Below are positions 1 through 10,914 of a DNA stretch of 64,000 nucleotides, one piece after another (the first letter of the stretch is position 1; the number at the start of each line of letters is the position of its first letter). A program made the position numbers and the translations under genes. Source of the DNA: Advenella incenata (lineage in GTDB: Bacteria; Pseudomonadota; Gammaproteobacteria; Burkholderiales; Burkholderiaceae_B); NCBI RefSeq assembly GCF_004217095.1, contig NZ_SHKO01000005.1:186001-250000 (forward strand). The letters run 5' to 3'. The notes under the pieces were generated by a model that was not told the origin of the DNA, searched no databases, and saw only the letters and a program-made list of their open reading frames with translations.

Positions 1-85
1 ATAAGTGTCCAACCTGCTGGGTGACATCATACGGCGCGCGGCAAGGCCCTGCTTCTGTTTCAGGTTGCTCGTGTTTTCTGGACAT
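1..85 (-). CDS. Partial MarR-family regulator (N-terminus only)
   Basis: A minus-strand reading frame starts at an ATG (83-85) and stays open to the window edge, giving 28 residues. It ends in YDVTQQVGHL, which resembles the first helix of MarR-family regulators (usually continuing as LLRRAYQRH). Position next to nicC suggests a NicR/BpsR-type repressor of nicotinate catabolism. That is inference from context and a very short peptide; no DNA-binding domain is visible in the window. No strong Shine-Dalgarno is seen. Confidence 0.4.
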   Translation of the reverse strand, partial: MSRKHEQPETEAGPCRAPYDVTQQVGHL

Positions 86-1833
<1,748 letters not shown>

Positions 1834-1924
1834 CACACTACCCGGAACCGGATGAATGGCGTTGACCAGCTCATCCGGCTCTATTGTCCCTCGTGCGGAC
1901 CCCTACCTCCAGGAGACATTTGAC

Positions 1925-3241
1925 GTGAACTCGACCACTTCAAACCCACCATTGCTCCAAACCGGCGAAACAAACCGGGATCTCTATACAAAAATTACCT
2001 GGCGTCTTATTCCCTTTCTGTGTTTCTGTTATCTTGCCGCATACCTGGACAGGATCAATGTCGGTTTTGCCAAATTGCAAATGGTGGAAGATCTGCAATT
2101 TAGCGTCACCGCCTACGGCCTTGGCGCAGGTCTGTTTTTTGTCGGCTACATTATTTTCGAAGTGCCCAGCAATCTGATCCTGGAAAAAGTCGGGGCACGC
2201 ATGTGGATCGCGAGGATCATGATCACCTGGGGCATTCTGTCAGGCCTGACCATGTTCGTTACCACGCCCACGCAGTTCTACACCCTGCGCTTTTTTCTTG
2301 GCGCCGCCGAGGCGGGCTTTTTACCTGGCGTCCTGTATTACCTGACAACCTGGTATCCCACCTATCGCCGCGGAAAAATCATTGCCCTGTTCATGATTGG
2401 CCTACCGCTATCGAGCGTGATTGGCGGCCCTATTTCAGGCTGGATCATGAACCACTTTGATCAGTTGCATGGCCTGCGCGGCTGGCAGTGGCTGTTTTTG
2501 CTCGAATCCATTCCAAGTGTGCTGCTGGGCATACTGACGTTCTGGGCCTTACCGGATAATCATCACAAAGCCAAATGGCTGAATAATGAAGAGCGGGCGC
2601 TGCTGCAGCGCGATCTGGATCACGACAACGCCGAAGGAAAACACAGCAAGCATTCATTCAAAGACGGTTTTTTCAATATCAAAGTGTGGATGCTGGGCAG
2701 TATTGATTTTTCGATTCTGCTGGGCGCCTATGCCATCGGCTTCTGGATGCCGACGTTCATCCGTAATGCCGGGGTCGCAGATACCTTTGACATCGGTTTA
2801 CTCACAGCCATTCCCAGTATTGCGGGTGTGGTTGGCATGCTGGCCATCGGCGCCAGCTCCGATCACCATCGTGAGCGCCGCTGGCATTTATCAATCCCGC
2901 TTACCGTGGGCGCGATCGCCCTGACCTGCAGCACTTTTGTTTCAAGCAACCTGATCCTGACTGTTGTGACCTTTACCATTGCCTCCTGCGCATTGCTGGG
3001 TGCAGTACCGGTCTTCTTCAGCCTGCCTGCGACCTTCCTTAAAGGGACTGCAGCAGCAACCGGTTTTGCCCTGGCCTGCTCGATTGCCAATATTGCCGGT
3101 CTGGTCAGCAACTCGCTTATTGGCTGGGCAACCGATTTGACCGGCACCGCACATGCCGCCTTATGGTTCTTTGCCGTGTGCTTGTTGCTCAATGCCGTGC
3201 TCGTCATGGCAGCCTTTCCGGCCAAACTGGTCAATCGCTGA
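1925..3241 (+). CDS. MFS transporter, anion:cation symporter (ACS) family
   Basis: Carrier of 438 residues with about 12 membrane helices. The motif AYLDRINVGFAKL after the first helix and GLGAGLFFVGYIIFEVPSN in the second are typical of the ACS/phthalate permease family, which takes up organic anions with protons. I choose the GTG at 1925 because AGGAG sits nine bases before it and the protein then begins like family members. An in-frame ATG at 1856 would add 23 unlike residues and has no ribosome site. Directly behind nicC, so it is a good candidate for nicotinate or hydroxynicotinate uptake (NicT role). That substrate is inference. Confidence 0.8.
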   Translation: MNSTTSNPPLLQTGETNRDLYTKITWRLIPFLCFCYLAAYLDRINVGFAKLQMVEDLQFSVTAYGLGAGLFFVGYIIFEVPSNLILEKVGARMWIARIMITWGILSGLTMFVTTPTQFYTLRFFLGAAEAGFLPGVLYYLTTWYPTYRRGKIIALFMIGLPLSSVIGGPISGWIMNHFDQLHGLRGWQWLFLLESIPSVLLGILTFWALPDNHHKAKWLNNEERALLQRDLDHDNAEGKHSKHSFKDGFFNIKVWMLGSIDFSILLGAYAIGFWMPTFIRNAGVADTFDIGLLTAIPSIAGVVGMLAIGASSDHHRERRWHLSIPLTVGAIALTCSTFVSSNLILTVVTFTIASCALLGAVPVFFSLPATFLKGTAAATGFALACSIANIAGLVSNSLIGWATDLTGTAHAALWFFAVCLLLNAVLVMAAFPAKLVNR

Positions 3242-3273
3242 TCCAACGATAAACCTGTGGCGCCGTCATGACA

Positions 3274-3309
3274 GCCTCTGCGATCCGGACGTGATCGCAG
3301 AGGCTTTTT
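3274..3309 (+). terminator. Rho-independent terminator after the MFS gene
   Basis: Perfect 12-bp stem (GCCTCTGCGATC at 3274-3285, complement at 3293-3304) with a 7-base loop, followed by TTTTTA. It closes the nicC-MFS transcript and separates it from the convergent LysR gene. Confidence 0.88.
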
Positions 3310-3367
3310 ACATAAGGGCACAGTGCATTGATGCAGATACTGTATGCATGTCAGTTTCGCAAACGCC

Positions 3368-4276
3368 TTAACTGCCCGCGCCGCCATAACGCAGGGCGTT
3401 GAGCACCAGGGAAAATGCAGTAGAAGGCTGGCGGCGACTGGGATAATAGAGATGGTATCCGGTAAATTTTGGGCACCAGTCCTGCAGCACCGAAACCAGG
3501 CGCCCCGATTCAATATGCGGCATCAGTTCGTCCTCGGGTAGCAAGGCGACACCCAGCCCGGCCAGCGCAGCATCCACCTGCGGCTGTGTGGTGTTGAATA
3601 TGAGCGGGCCGTCCACTCGCACATTAACCTGTTTACCACGACGCTCGAAGTTCCATACATACAGCCCACCGGACGATTGCATACGCTGGTTGATGCAGCG
3701 ATGCCCCATGAGATCCTGCGGCTTGCGTGGCACCGGATGGGAAGCAAAATATGCGGGCGACGCCACCACGGCCAGACGTAGCGACGGGCCGATAGGCACC
3801 GCAATCATATCCTTGTCTATCGTGTTGCCCAATCGCACACCGGCATCGTAGCGGTCTGCCACAATATCACGAAAGCCATAATTCACATCAAACTCCAGCT
3901 TGATGTCCGGATACTCACGCAAGACCGGCTCAAGTCTGGGCAGCAGGATGGCATGCAATACATGATCACCACAAGTAATTCGCACGGTGCCGGCCGGCTT
4001 GTCACGCAACGCCGTCAATTCATCCAGTTCGGCCTCGATTTCATCGAAACGGTGGCCAATGGCCAGCAACAGACGCTCGCCGGCGGGGGTGGCCGACACA
4101 CTGCGTGTCGTACGGGTAAGCAGGCGAATCTGCAGCCGGGCCTCCAGACCGCTGATCGCCTGGCTTAGCGCCGATTGCGTTACGCCGAGCAGCGCCGCTG
4201 CACGCGTAAAGCTACCTTCGCGCGCCACCGTCACAAAAGAAACAAGGTCGTTCAGATTACGCCTGACCATGAGCAA
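3368..4276 (-). CDS. LysR-family transcriptional regulator
   Basis: A 302-residue LysR protein with the N-terminal winged helix-turn-helix (about residues 8-67; TQSALSQAISGLEARL, then RLLTRTTRSVSATPAG) and a type 2 periplasmic-binding-fold effector domain from about residue 95. It is divergent from the gene at 4371 with 94 bases between them, so it probably controls the exported cyclophilin-fold protein, the MFS exporter and yahK. The effector is unknown. It resembles the CrgA/DmlR-like LysR group often found next to reductases and exporters. Confidence 0.85.
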   Translation of the reverse strand: MLMVRRNLNDLVSFVTVAREGSFTRAAALLGVTQSALSQAISGLEARLQIRLLTRTTRSVSATPAGERLLLAIGHRFDEIEAELDELTALRDKPAGTVRITCGDHVLHAILLPRLEPVLREYPDIKLEFDVNYGFRDIVADRYDAGVRLGNTIDKDMIAVPIGPSLRLAVVASPAYFASHPVPRKPQDLMGHRCINQRMQSSGGLYVWNFERRGKQVNVRVDGPLIFNTTQPQVDAALAGLGVALLPEDELMPHIESGRLVSVLQDWCPKFTGYHLYYPSRRQPSTAFSLVLNALRYGGAGS

Positions 4277-4370
4277 GATCCCCGCAGAGTTTATTTATTA
4301 GTATATCTTATAAGCCCTTTAAGCATTCATTAGCTAGTCAAGGCAGCCTGTTTTTGCCACAATATGTGCT

Positions 4371-4880
4371 ATGAAAAAGTTGATCTGTGCCTCCATGAGG
4401 CGCTTGCGGCACCCCACTTTTGCGCTACTTGGCGCCTCAATTGCAGGCTTGCTTGTTTTCAGTTCGGTTCACGCGGCAGTTGCGCCGGGCGCTGATATAA
4501 CACCCTTAACCTCACAGGCGTCGCCCATGAAAATTCGCATCCACGTTGATGATCAGATCGTAACGGCGACGCTCTATGACAACGCCACTGCCAGAGACTT
4601 TGCTACTTTACTGCCACTATCGCTGACGCTGGAAGATTTCGCAGGGATCGAACGCGTTGCTGACCTGCCTCGCACATTGTCCACGCAAGATGCACCCGAC
4701 AGCATGACACCCCAGGCCGGTGACATTGCGCATTATGCGCCCTGGGGCAATCTGGCCATTTTTGTGGGCAACGGGCCCTATTCAAAAAATCTGTTGCCAC
4801 TAGGCAAGATAACCGAAGGCTTGTCTGTTTTAGCGCGACCGGCGCCATACAAAATACGCATCGAGCGTATTGAGAACTAA
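4371..4880 (+). CDS. Exported cyclophilin-like fold protein
   Basis: A 169-residue protein with a basic, hydrophobic N-terminal signal (about residues 1-35, ending SSVHA). A cyclophilin-like beta-barrel domain follows from about residue 52: MKIRIHVDDQ, then LYDNATARDFATLLPL, and GDIAHYAPWGNLAIFVG. This is the Cyclophil_like2 type found in small YahK/MFS-linked proteins. It lacks the classic peptidyl-prolyl isomerase catalytic pattern, so isomerase activity should not be assumed. First gene of a likely three-gene unit with the MFS exporter and yahK, divergent from LysR. Role unknown; the export signal is unusual for a gene paired with a cytosolic reductase. Confidence 0.7.
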   Translation: MKKLICASMRRLRHPTFALLGASIAGLLVFSSVHAAVAPGADITPLTSQASPMKIRIHVDDQIVTATLYDNATARDFATLLPLSLTLEDFAGIERVADLPRTLSTQDAPDSMTPQAGDIAHYAPWGNLAIFVGNGPYSKNLLPLGKITEGLSVLARPAPYKIRIERIEN

Positions 4881-5025
4881 TACCAGAAACGTTCTTCAAT
4901 CCGTATCTATAAGCCGCCCGCAAGGCTGGCGGGTGTGCCGCAACTGTGCAGACAAACACCCTTAGGCAGGGGCGCAATGCGGCATCCTGAACCTGTTCAA
5001 TTGAATAATCATCACCGAAGACACA

Positions 5026-6249
5026 ATGACAACTGAAATATGCAACCTTCCCCGCGCCGACACGGACAGTGCACGCGCGGCAGACACACCTGCCACCCAC
5101 TGGGGCGGCGTTTTCGCCATGACCCTGTGCGTCTTCGCGCTGATCGCTTCTGAATTCATGCCCGTCAGCCTTTTGTCGCCCATCGCTGCCGATCTGCATG
5201 TTTCCGAGGGGATGGCCGGACAAGGCATTGCCATATCAGGCGCCTTCGCCGTCATCACAAGCCTTCTGATCTCGTCGCTGGCCGGCGCCATGAACAGAAA
5301 AACACTGTTGCTCGTATTAACGGGGCTGATGGCCGTATCCGGCGCCATCGTCGCGATGGCACCAAACTACGCCATTTATATGGCAGGGCGAGCGCTCATT
5401 GGTATCGTCGTCGGCGGTTTCTGGTCTATGTCAGCGGCAACTGCCATGCGACTGGTTCCGGCTTCCCAAGTGCCGCGCGCATTGGCCATCTTCAATAGCG
5501 GCAATGCGCTAGCCACGGTGGTGGCCGCCCCACTGGGGAGCTATCTGGGTGCAACCATCGGCTGGCGCGGCGCTTTCTTTTGCCTGGTGCCCGTGGCCCT
5601 GATTGCATTTGCCTGGCAATGGGTCAGCCTGCCTTCCATGCCGGCAAAACTGCGCAGCACGGGTTCCCGAAGTATCATCACGTTGTTTCGCAACCGGGTT
5701 GTCAAGCTTGGCATGTTGGGGGTCGGTTTCTTTTTTATGGGGCAGTTTGCGCTGTTCACCTATGTACGACCATTTCTGGAGAGTATCACACAGGTTCAAG
5801 CACCGGTAATCACGCTCGTGCTACTGGTGATGGGAGTGGCAGGATTTGTCGGCACCATGCTGATCGGTGTGGTGCTAAAACGGGGAGTTTATCTGACCCT
5901 CATTGTCATTCCCGTACTGATGGCCGCCACCGCCCTTGCCTTGATTGCCTTCGGTAGCGGGGTCGTTGCCACATTTGCCTTGCTCGGATTCTGGGGTTTC
6001 ATTTCGACCGCAGCGCCTGTGGGCTGGTGGTCCTGGGTATCCCGGACACTACCGCAGAACGCCGAGGCGGGAGGCGGATTGATGGTGGCAATGATTCAGT
6101 TGTCCATCGCACTAGGCTCCACCGTAGGTGGCTTGCTATTGGACCACAGCGGCTACCAAAGCACCTTTATCGCAAGCGCTGCCCTTCTGTTGATCGCGGC
6201 CTTGCTGATTTTCCAGACGTCACGCTCGGACACCATGCAAAACGTCTAA
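5026..6249 (+). CDS. MFS transporter, DHA1 (AraJ/YdhP-like) exporter
   Basis: Protein of 407 residues with 12 predicted membrane helices. The first helix region (FALIASEFMPVSLLSPIAADL) and MAGRALIGIVVGGFWSMSAA are typical of the AraJ/YdhP/PbuE group of sugar, purine or drug exporters. It lies between the cyclophilin-fold gene and yahK on the same strand and ends 27 bases before yahK, so co-transcription is likely. The substrate cannot be read from the sequence; export of a toxic aldehyde-related compound would fit the neighbours. Confidence 0.8.
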   Translation: MTTEICNLPRADTDSARAADTPATHWGGVFAMTLCVFALIASEFMPVSLLSPIAADLHVSEGMAGQGIAISGAFAVITSLLISSLAGAMNRKTLLLVLTGLMAVSGAIVAMAPNYAIYMAGRALIGIVVGGFWSMSAATAMRLVPASQVPRALAIFNSGNALATVVAAPLGSYLGATIGWRGAFFCLVPVALIAFAWQWVSLPSMPAKLRSTGSRSIITLFRNRVVKLGMLGVGFFFMGQFALFTYVRPFLESITQVQAPVITLVLLVMGVAGFVGTMLIGVVLKRGVYLTLIVIPVLMAATALALIAFGSGVVATFALLGFWGFISTAAPVGWWSWVSRTLPQNAEAGGGLMVAMIQLSIALGSTVGGLLLDHSGYQSTFIASAALLLIAALLIFQTSRSDTMQNV

Positions 6250-6276
6250 ACCTCATCTACTTGAAGGACGAATACT

Positions 6277-7326
6277 ATGACAGTCAAAGCTTATGGCGCC
6301 CATGCGGGTGACCAGCCTCTCGAATCCATGGACATTGCCCGCCGAGTGCCGGGTGCACATGACGTGCAGATCGACATCGCCTATTGTGGCGTGTGCCACT
6401 CGGATATTCACCAGGTGCGCTCTGAATGGGCCGGTACGCTTTATCCTTGCGTGCCAGGACACGAGATTGTCGGTCGCGTGTCCGCAGCAGGCGCTCATGT
6501 CTCCAAGTTCAAGGTCGGAGACCTGGTTGGCGTCGGCTGCATCGTAGACAGTTGCCAGCACTGCGACGATTGTGCCGATGGGCTGGAGAATTACTGCGAC
6601 AATATGGTCGGCACCTACAACTTCCCGACTGCCGATGCTCCCGGCCACACCTTGGGCGGCTATTCACAACAGATCGTGGTGCATGAGCGCTACGTGCTGC
6701 GTGTCCGCCATCCCGAAACGCAACTGGCCGCTGTCGCGCCGCTGCTGTGTGCCGGCATCACCACTTATTCACCGCTGCGCCACTGGAATGCAGGTCCAGG
6801 CAAGAAAGTGGGCGTGGTCGGTATCGGTGGGCTGGGCCATATGGGTATCAAACTTGCGCATGCGATGGGCGCGCACGTGGTGGCCTTTACTACGTCTGAG
6901 TCCAAACGCCAAGACGCCAAGGCCCTGGGTGCGGACCAAGTCGTGGTATCGCGCGATGCCAATCAAATGCAAGCTCATATCAACAGCTTTGATCTGATCC
7001 TCAACACCGTAGCGGCTCCGCATAATCTTGATGATTTTCTCACCTTGTTGAAACGGGATGGGGTGTTAACACTGGTCGGGGCGCCGGCTTCGCCACATCC
7101 CTCGCCCGAGGTGTTCAATCTGATCTCCAAGCGCCGCTCGTTGGCCGGTTCCATGATCGGAGGTATTCCCGAGACGCAGGAGATGCTGGATTTTTGCGCC
7201 GAACATGGAATCGTCGCAGACATTGAACTTATAGGAGCGGATCAGATCAACGACGCGTACGAGCGTATGCTCAAGAGCGATGTCAAGTATCGCTTCGTGA
7301 TCGACAACGCCACGCTGGCCGGGTAA
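6277..7326 (+). CDS. yahK: Zinc-dependent NADPH aldehyde reductase
   Basis: Medium-chain alcohol dehydrogenase of 349 residues, nearly collinear with E. coli YahK, which reduces a broad range of aldehydes with NADPH. Catalytic zinc ligands Cys40, His62, Glu63 and Cys158 are present (CGVCHSD, VPGHE, LLCAG), as are the four structural zinc cysteines 93, 96, 99 and 107. The nucleotide fold shows GIGGLG at 182-187. A ribosome site (AAGGACG) precedes the ATG. Last gene of the unit with the MFS exporter, followed by a terminator. Likely role is aldehyde detoxification, under the divergent LysR protein. Confidence 0.9.
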   Translation: MTVKAYGAHAGDQPLESMDIARRVPGAHDVQIDIAYCGVCHSDIHQVRSEWAGTLYPCVPGHEIVGRVSAAGAHVSKFKVGDLVGVGCIVDSCQHCDDCADGLENYCDNMVGTYNFPTADAPGHTLGGYSQQIVVHERYVLRVRHPETQLAAVAPLLCAGITTYSPLRHWNAGPGKKVGVVGIGGLGHMGIKLAHAMGAHVVAFTTSESKRQDAKALGADQVVVSRDANQMQAHINSFDLILNTVAAPHNLDDFLTLLKRDGVLTLVGAPASPHPSPEVFNLISKRRSLAGSMIGGIPETQEMLDFCAEHGIVADIELIGADQINDAYERMLKSDVKYRFVIDNATLAG

Positions 7327-7681
7327 TCCTGCCTCATTGGGTATCGATAAAAGAGAGATTCACACGACAAGTAACCTGCATCATCGCAATAAACTTGCGG
7401 TAGTCGCAGCCAACGCTCTTGCCTCTCCTCTTCGAGCGAAACGAATAGCCCCGGATGGCGATCTGCCGTCCGGGGCTGTTATGTGTACCAAACGCATCCC
7501 TGCCGATCTCGCCGTTTTACGTGTTCTGCACATGAGCCTTCTGCGCAAAAAAAACCGACATCAGGACGTATCCATCATTTTTTTGAATGACAAGCGTTGG
7601 CCTGGCGGCCATTGGCTTACTCATTTAATGTAGCCAATGGCGTTTTCGCCAACCGCAAGGAACTGATCTAGTTGCCTGCGC
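7327..7681. other. Intergenic region between convergent yahK and iorB-like genes
   Basis: Apart from the terminator at 7448-7480, I see no gene here. A 98-codon open frame at 7337-7633 runs across the terminator hairpin and has no recognisable domain. Confidence 0.6.
7448..7480 (+). terminator. Hairpin terminator after yahK
   Basis: Stem of 12 pairs with one G-T (GCCCCGGATGGC at 7448-7459 against 7465-7476) and a 5-base loop. The following bases, TGTTATG, are only moderately T-rich, so it could also rely on Rho. Confidence 0.65.
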
Positions 7682-9928
7682 TTATCCCAGCTTGAAAGGA
7701 AGATTGCGCAATGGTTTTCCGGTAATGCTGGCAATGGCATTCGCAAAAGCAGGTGCCAAAGGCGGCAGGCCCGGCTCTCCCATACCGGTAGGCGGTTCGG
7801 CACTAGGCACAATATGCACGGCGATTTCAGGCGCGTCGGTAATGCGCGGTACGCTGAAGTCGCCAAAATTGTTCTGCTGCACCTGGCCATCCTTCAATGT
7901 GATCGCACCACCCGGCAGACACATCGACAGGCCCATGATGGCCGCGCCCTGCACCTGCGCTTCCACGCTAAGCGGGTTGACGGCAAGATTGCAATGCACG
8001 CCAACGGTCGCTCGGTGCAGCACGGGTTTTCCATCCTGAACCGAGGCTTCGACCACGTACGCGACCACTGAGCTGAAGGATTCATGTACCGCTACGCCCC
8101 AGGCATGCCCCTCGGGCAAGGTAGTCTTGCCATAGCCGCTACGCTCTACCGCCAATTGCAGGGCAGCCTTGTGGCGCGGGCTTTTGTCGCCAAATAGCCC
8201 CATGCGGTAAGCCACCGGGTCCTGCTTGGTCGCTCGCGCAATCTCGTCGATCAGCGTTTCCATAACAAAGGCCGTGTGCGTGGAGCCGACACTGCGCCAC
8301 CATAATACGGGAACATTTACTTTCGGGTGATGCACCGTCAGTTGCATCGGCACTGGGTACGGGTCGCGCATCCCTTCGGTGGCGGTAGCATCAATGCCGT
8401 TTTTGATCATCGACTCCATTGGGGTGCCTGCGACGATGGATTGCCCCACCAGCACGTGCTCCCAGGCCAGCACCTTGCCCTTTTCATCAAAGCCAATACG
8501 CGCGCGGTGCAGATGCACGGGTCGGTAGTAGCCACCCTTGATGTCGTCCTCACGGCTCCATAGCGTGCGGATCGGGGCGTTCAGGCCAGCCGTTTTTGCG
8601 GCCTTGGTCACCTCGCAAGCGAGCACGACAAAGTCGCTGGTGCCTACGCCACGTCGGCCAAATCCGCCGCCGGCAGTTTGCACGTTCACCTGAATCTGCT
8701 CGGGCTTGAGGCCCAGCACACGGGCCGCCGCCGCTCCATCGAAGCCGGGCATTTGCGTGCCAACCCACAATTGTGCGCCATTCTCTGTCACCTGGACGGT
8801 ACAGTTCAATGGCTCCATGGGAGCGTGAGCCAGATACGGGAAGAAAAATTCCGCATCCAACTTGTGGGGCGCCGAGGCCAGCGGCGACATATCTGCTTCA
8901 TACAGACGAGGACCGGGCTTGTCTGCCAGCTCCCGGTACTGAGCCAGTTGCTTTTCACTGTCTACTTTCTCTACGCTGGCCGTATCCCACTGCAGCTTGA
9001 GCGCATCGCGCCCCTGCTTGGCTTGCCAGTAGCCATCCGCAATCACCGTTACGCCCTGTCCACCGCCATCGACAGGGACCCGCAACACGGCCTTGACGCC
9101 TTTGACGGCACGCGCGGCAGCGTCATCCATGGACGCGAGCTTGCCGCCGAATACCGGCGGATGCGCCACCACCGCAGTGAGTTGTCCCGGCAGATTCATA
9201 TCGATACCGAAATCCTGCTGCCCGCTGCTTTTGGCTTTGGCATCGATGCGTGTCGTAGCCTGGCCAATGATGCGAAACGCTTTCGGGTCCTTGAGCTGCA
9301 CCTTCTCGGGCACCGGAAGCGCCATGGCGGCCTCAGCCAACTCACCATAAGTTGCCTTTTGGCCCTCGGGGCCCAGTACGGTGCCCGCTTGCGTGTGCAC
9401 ACTGGCGACATCCACTTTCCAGCGCTGGGCCGCGGCGGACATCAGCATGGCCCGCGCACGGGCGCCAAGTTCGCGGTACTGGGTATAGCTGTGCTTGATT
9501 GACGTTGATCCACCGGTCAAGTGCATGCCAAACAGCGGATCCTGGTATGCAATATCGTTGCTGCCGTTGCGGCTGCGCACAAGGCTCCAATCAGCATCCA
9601 GCTCCTCTGCCAGAATCATCGGCAGGCCCGTTTGCACACCCTGGCCAAATTCCAGGCGATTGATCGTCACCGTCACCTCGCCACTGGGGGCGATGTGCAC
9701 GAATGCGGATGGCTGCTGGCCAGGCTTGAGCGCTGGCGCTGCAGCCGCAGCCCCTTTGGCGTCTTGCGCCATGAGTACGTGAGGAAATGCGCCTATTGCC
9801 AGGCCGCCTGCACCCACCATCTTCAGAAAACTGCGACGGGCGAGAGGAGGACGGCTGGCTGCCTGCCCTTGCTCAAGAATGTGTTGCAGTGCGCGGGGCA
9901 ATTCACTATAAAAAGTATTGTTCGACAT
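7682..9928 (-). CDS. Molybdenum hydroxylase large subunit (IorB-type)
   Basis: A 748-residue large subunit of the xanthine dehydrogenase family, isoquinoline 1-oxidoreductase/aldehyde dehydrogenase branch. It carries a twin-arginine signal (RRSFLK at 31-36), so the holoenzyme should be exported. Molybdopterin-cofactor features include GGGFGRRG and, near the C-terminus, GMGEPGLPPLAPAFANA, which holds the catalytic glutamate. The 2Fe-2S subunit lies 12 bases upstream and is co-transcribed. No FAD subunit or cytochrome gene is adjacent, so the electron acceptor is unclear. The substrate is probably an N-heterocycle or an aldehyde. Oxidation of a pyridine ring would suit the nearby nicC, but NicB-type subunits carry fused cytochromes, which this one lacks. 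Confidence 0.85.
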   Translation of the reverse strand: MSNNTFYSELPRALQHILEQGQAASRPPLARRSFLKMVGAGGLAIGAFPHVLMAQDAKGAAAAAPALKPGQQPSAFVHIAPSGEVTVTINRLEFGQGVQTGLPMILAEELDADWSLVRSRNGSNDIAYQDPLFGMHLTGGSTSIKHSYTQYRELGARARAMLMSAAAQRWKVDVASVHTQAGTVLGPEGQKATYGELAEAAMALPVPEKVQLKDPKAFRIIGQATTRIDAKAKSSGQQDFGIDMNLPGQLTAVVAHPPVFGGKLASMDDAAARAVKGVKAVLRVPVDGGGQGVTVIADGYWQAKQGRDALKLQWDTASVEKVDSEKQLAQYRELADKPGPRLYEADMSPLASAPHKLDAEFFFPYLAHAPMEPLNCTVQVTENGAQLWVGTQMPGFDGAAAARVLGLKPEQIQVNVQTAGGGFGRRGVGTSDFVVLACEVTKAAKTAGLNAPIRTLWSREDDIKGGYYRPVHLHRARIGFDEKGKVLAWEHVLVGQSIVAGTPMESMIKNGIDATATEGMRDPYPVPMQLTVHHPKVNVPVLWWRSVGSTHTAFVMETLIDEIARATKQDPVAYRMGLFGDKSPRHKAALQLAVERSGYGKTTLPEGHAWGVAVHESFSSVVAYVVEASVQDGKPVLHRATVGVHCNLAVNPLSVEAQVQGAAIMGLSMCLPGGAITLKDGQVQQNNFGDFSVPRITDAPEIAVHIVPSAEPPTGMGEPGLPPLAPAFANAIASITGKPLRNLPFKLG

Positions 9929-9940
9929 GCAGGACTCCGT

Positions 9941-10414
9941 TCAGGCAAGGGTTTGGGCAGCATCGGCAATGGCAGCGCGAATGCGTGTATAGGTGCCGCA
10001 GCGGCAGATATTGCCGGCCATAGCTGCGTCAATTTCATCGACAGTAGGCTGGCTGCCCTTTGGTCTGCTTTTGAGAAAAGCGGTCGCGCTCATAATCTGG
10101 CCACTTTGGCAATAGCCGCATTGCGCCACATCATGCTTGACCCACGCTGCATGTACAGCGGCGCCAACCGGGTCGCTGCCGTCAGTGATCGCTTCGATGG
10201 TTGTGATTTTTTTCCCCTGGACGGCCGAGATGGGCGTGACACAGGAACGGATGGCCTGGCCGTCCAGATGCACGGTACAGGCGCCGCACAGCGCCGCGCC
10301 GCAGCCGAATTTCGTTCCGGTCATATCCAGCGCATCGCGCAACGCCCAAAGAACCGGCGTACCAGGATCGACATCAACTGTATGGTCACTGCCATTGATA
10401 TTGAGGATACTCAT
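9941..10414 (-). CDS. (2Fe-2S) subunit of molybdenum hydroxylase (IorA-type)
   Basis: A 157-residue iron-sulfur subunit. An N-terminal plant-type ferredoxin domain holds one cluster (FGCGAALCGACTVHLDG, then a further Cys in RSCVTP). The C-terminal helical domain holds the second (QCGYCQSGQIM and NICRCGTY). This is the full pattern of the CoxS/IorA family. There is no signal of its own, so it is probably exported with the Tat-bearing large subunit by hitchhiking. GGAG eight bases before the ATG. First gene of the pair. Confidence 0.88.
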   Translation of the reverse strand: MSILNINGSDHTVDVDPGTPVLWALRDALDMTGTKFGCGAALCGACTVHLDGQAIRSCVTPISAVQGKKITTIEAITDGSDPVGAAVHAAWVKHDVAQCGYCQSGQIMSATAFLKSRPKGSQPTVDEIDAAMAGNICRCGTYTRIRAAIADAAQTLA

Positions 10415-10914
10415 GATGAGATAGCTCTCCGTAATTAAACTGCATCAGGAATTCGCAACGACTTGCATCGAAGGAGGAAGAATTGAGAAGGGAATACAAC
10501 AGGATTGGGCACATCGCTGATCCTCACGTGCCGAACAGACCATCGGTGCCCGGCCGCCTTTGCTCCAGGATCGGCGTAACAAGCGATGCGTCAGGCGTTG
10601 GCTCGCACCTGGATCCAGTGCCAGAACAGGCAAACTGCCTATGATGTCAGGCCATTATAAGTTCGGAAGAACCCGGCAAATTGCCCAATTCTCCGTAATG
10701 TTTGCCTAATTCGCTGAACCGGCCAGGCATCGTTGAGTTCGCAGCCCCTTGGGTTGCCCTGCAAAGGCATGGCGGGGTGTCGTCGATAATGCCCTTATTG
10801 CCTTTATTGCCCGAAATTGAATGCAGACATTTGACAATCGCATATGACATACAACCCGGGCCTCGTCTGCAATGACAATTGCCATAGAATTCACCCGAGC
10901 CGGATGCAGCCGCC
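10415..10914. other. Intergenic region between iorA-like gene and AraC gene
   Basis: About 500 bases. Its left part must hold the promoter of the molybdenum hydroxylase genes. The short open frames here (for example 10445-10633 and 10647-10850, minus strand) show no motif, signal or ribosome site, and I call none of them. Confidence 0.5.

Noticed and set aside
7337-7633. 98-codon frame after yahK
   Set aside because: Runs through the terminator hairpin at 7448-7480 and has no recognisable family.
8678-9502. Open frame of 274 codons on the plus strand
   Set aside because: Antisense to the molybdenum hydroxylase large subunit, no ribosome site and no recognisable motif.
9941-10414. Assignment of the Fe-S subunit as NicA of nicotinate dehydrogenase
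   Set aside because: The pair resembles IorAB more closely, and the large subunit lacks the fused cytochrome domains of NicB.
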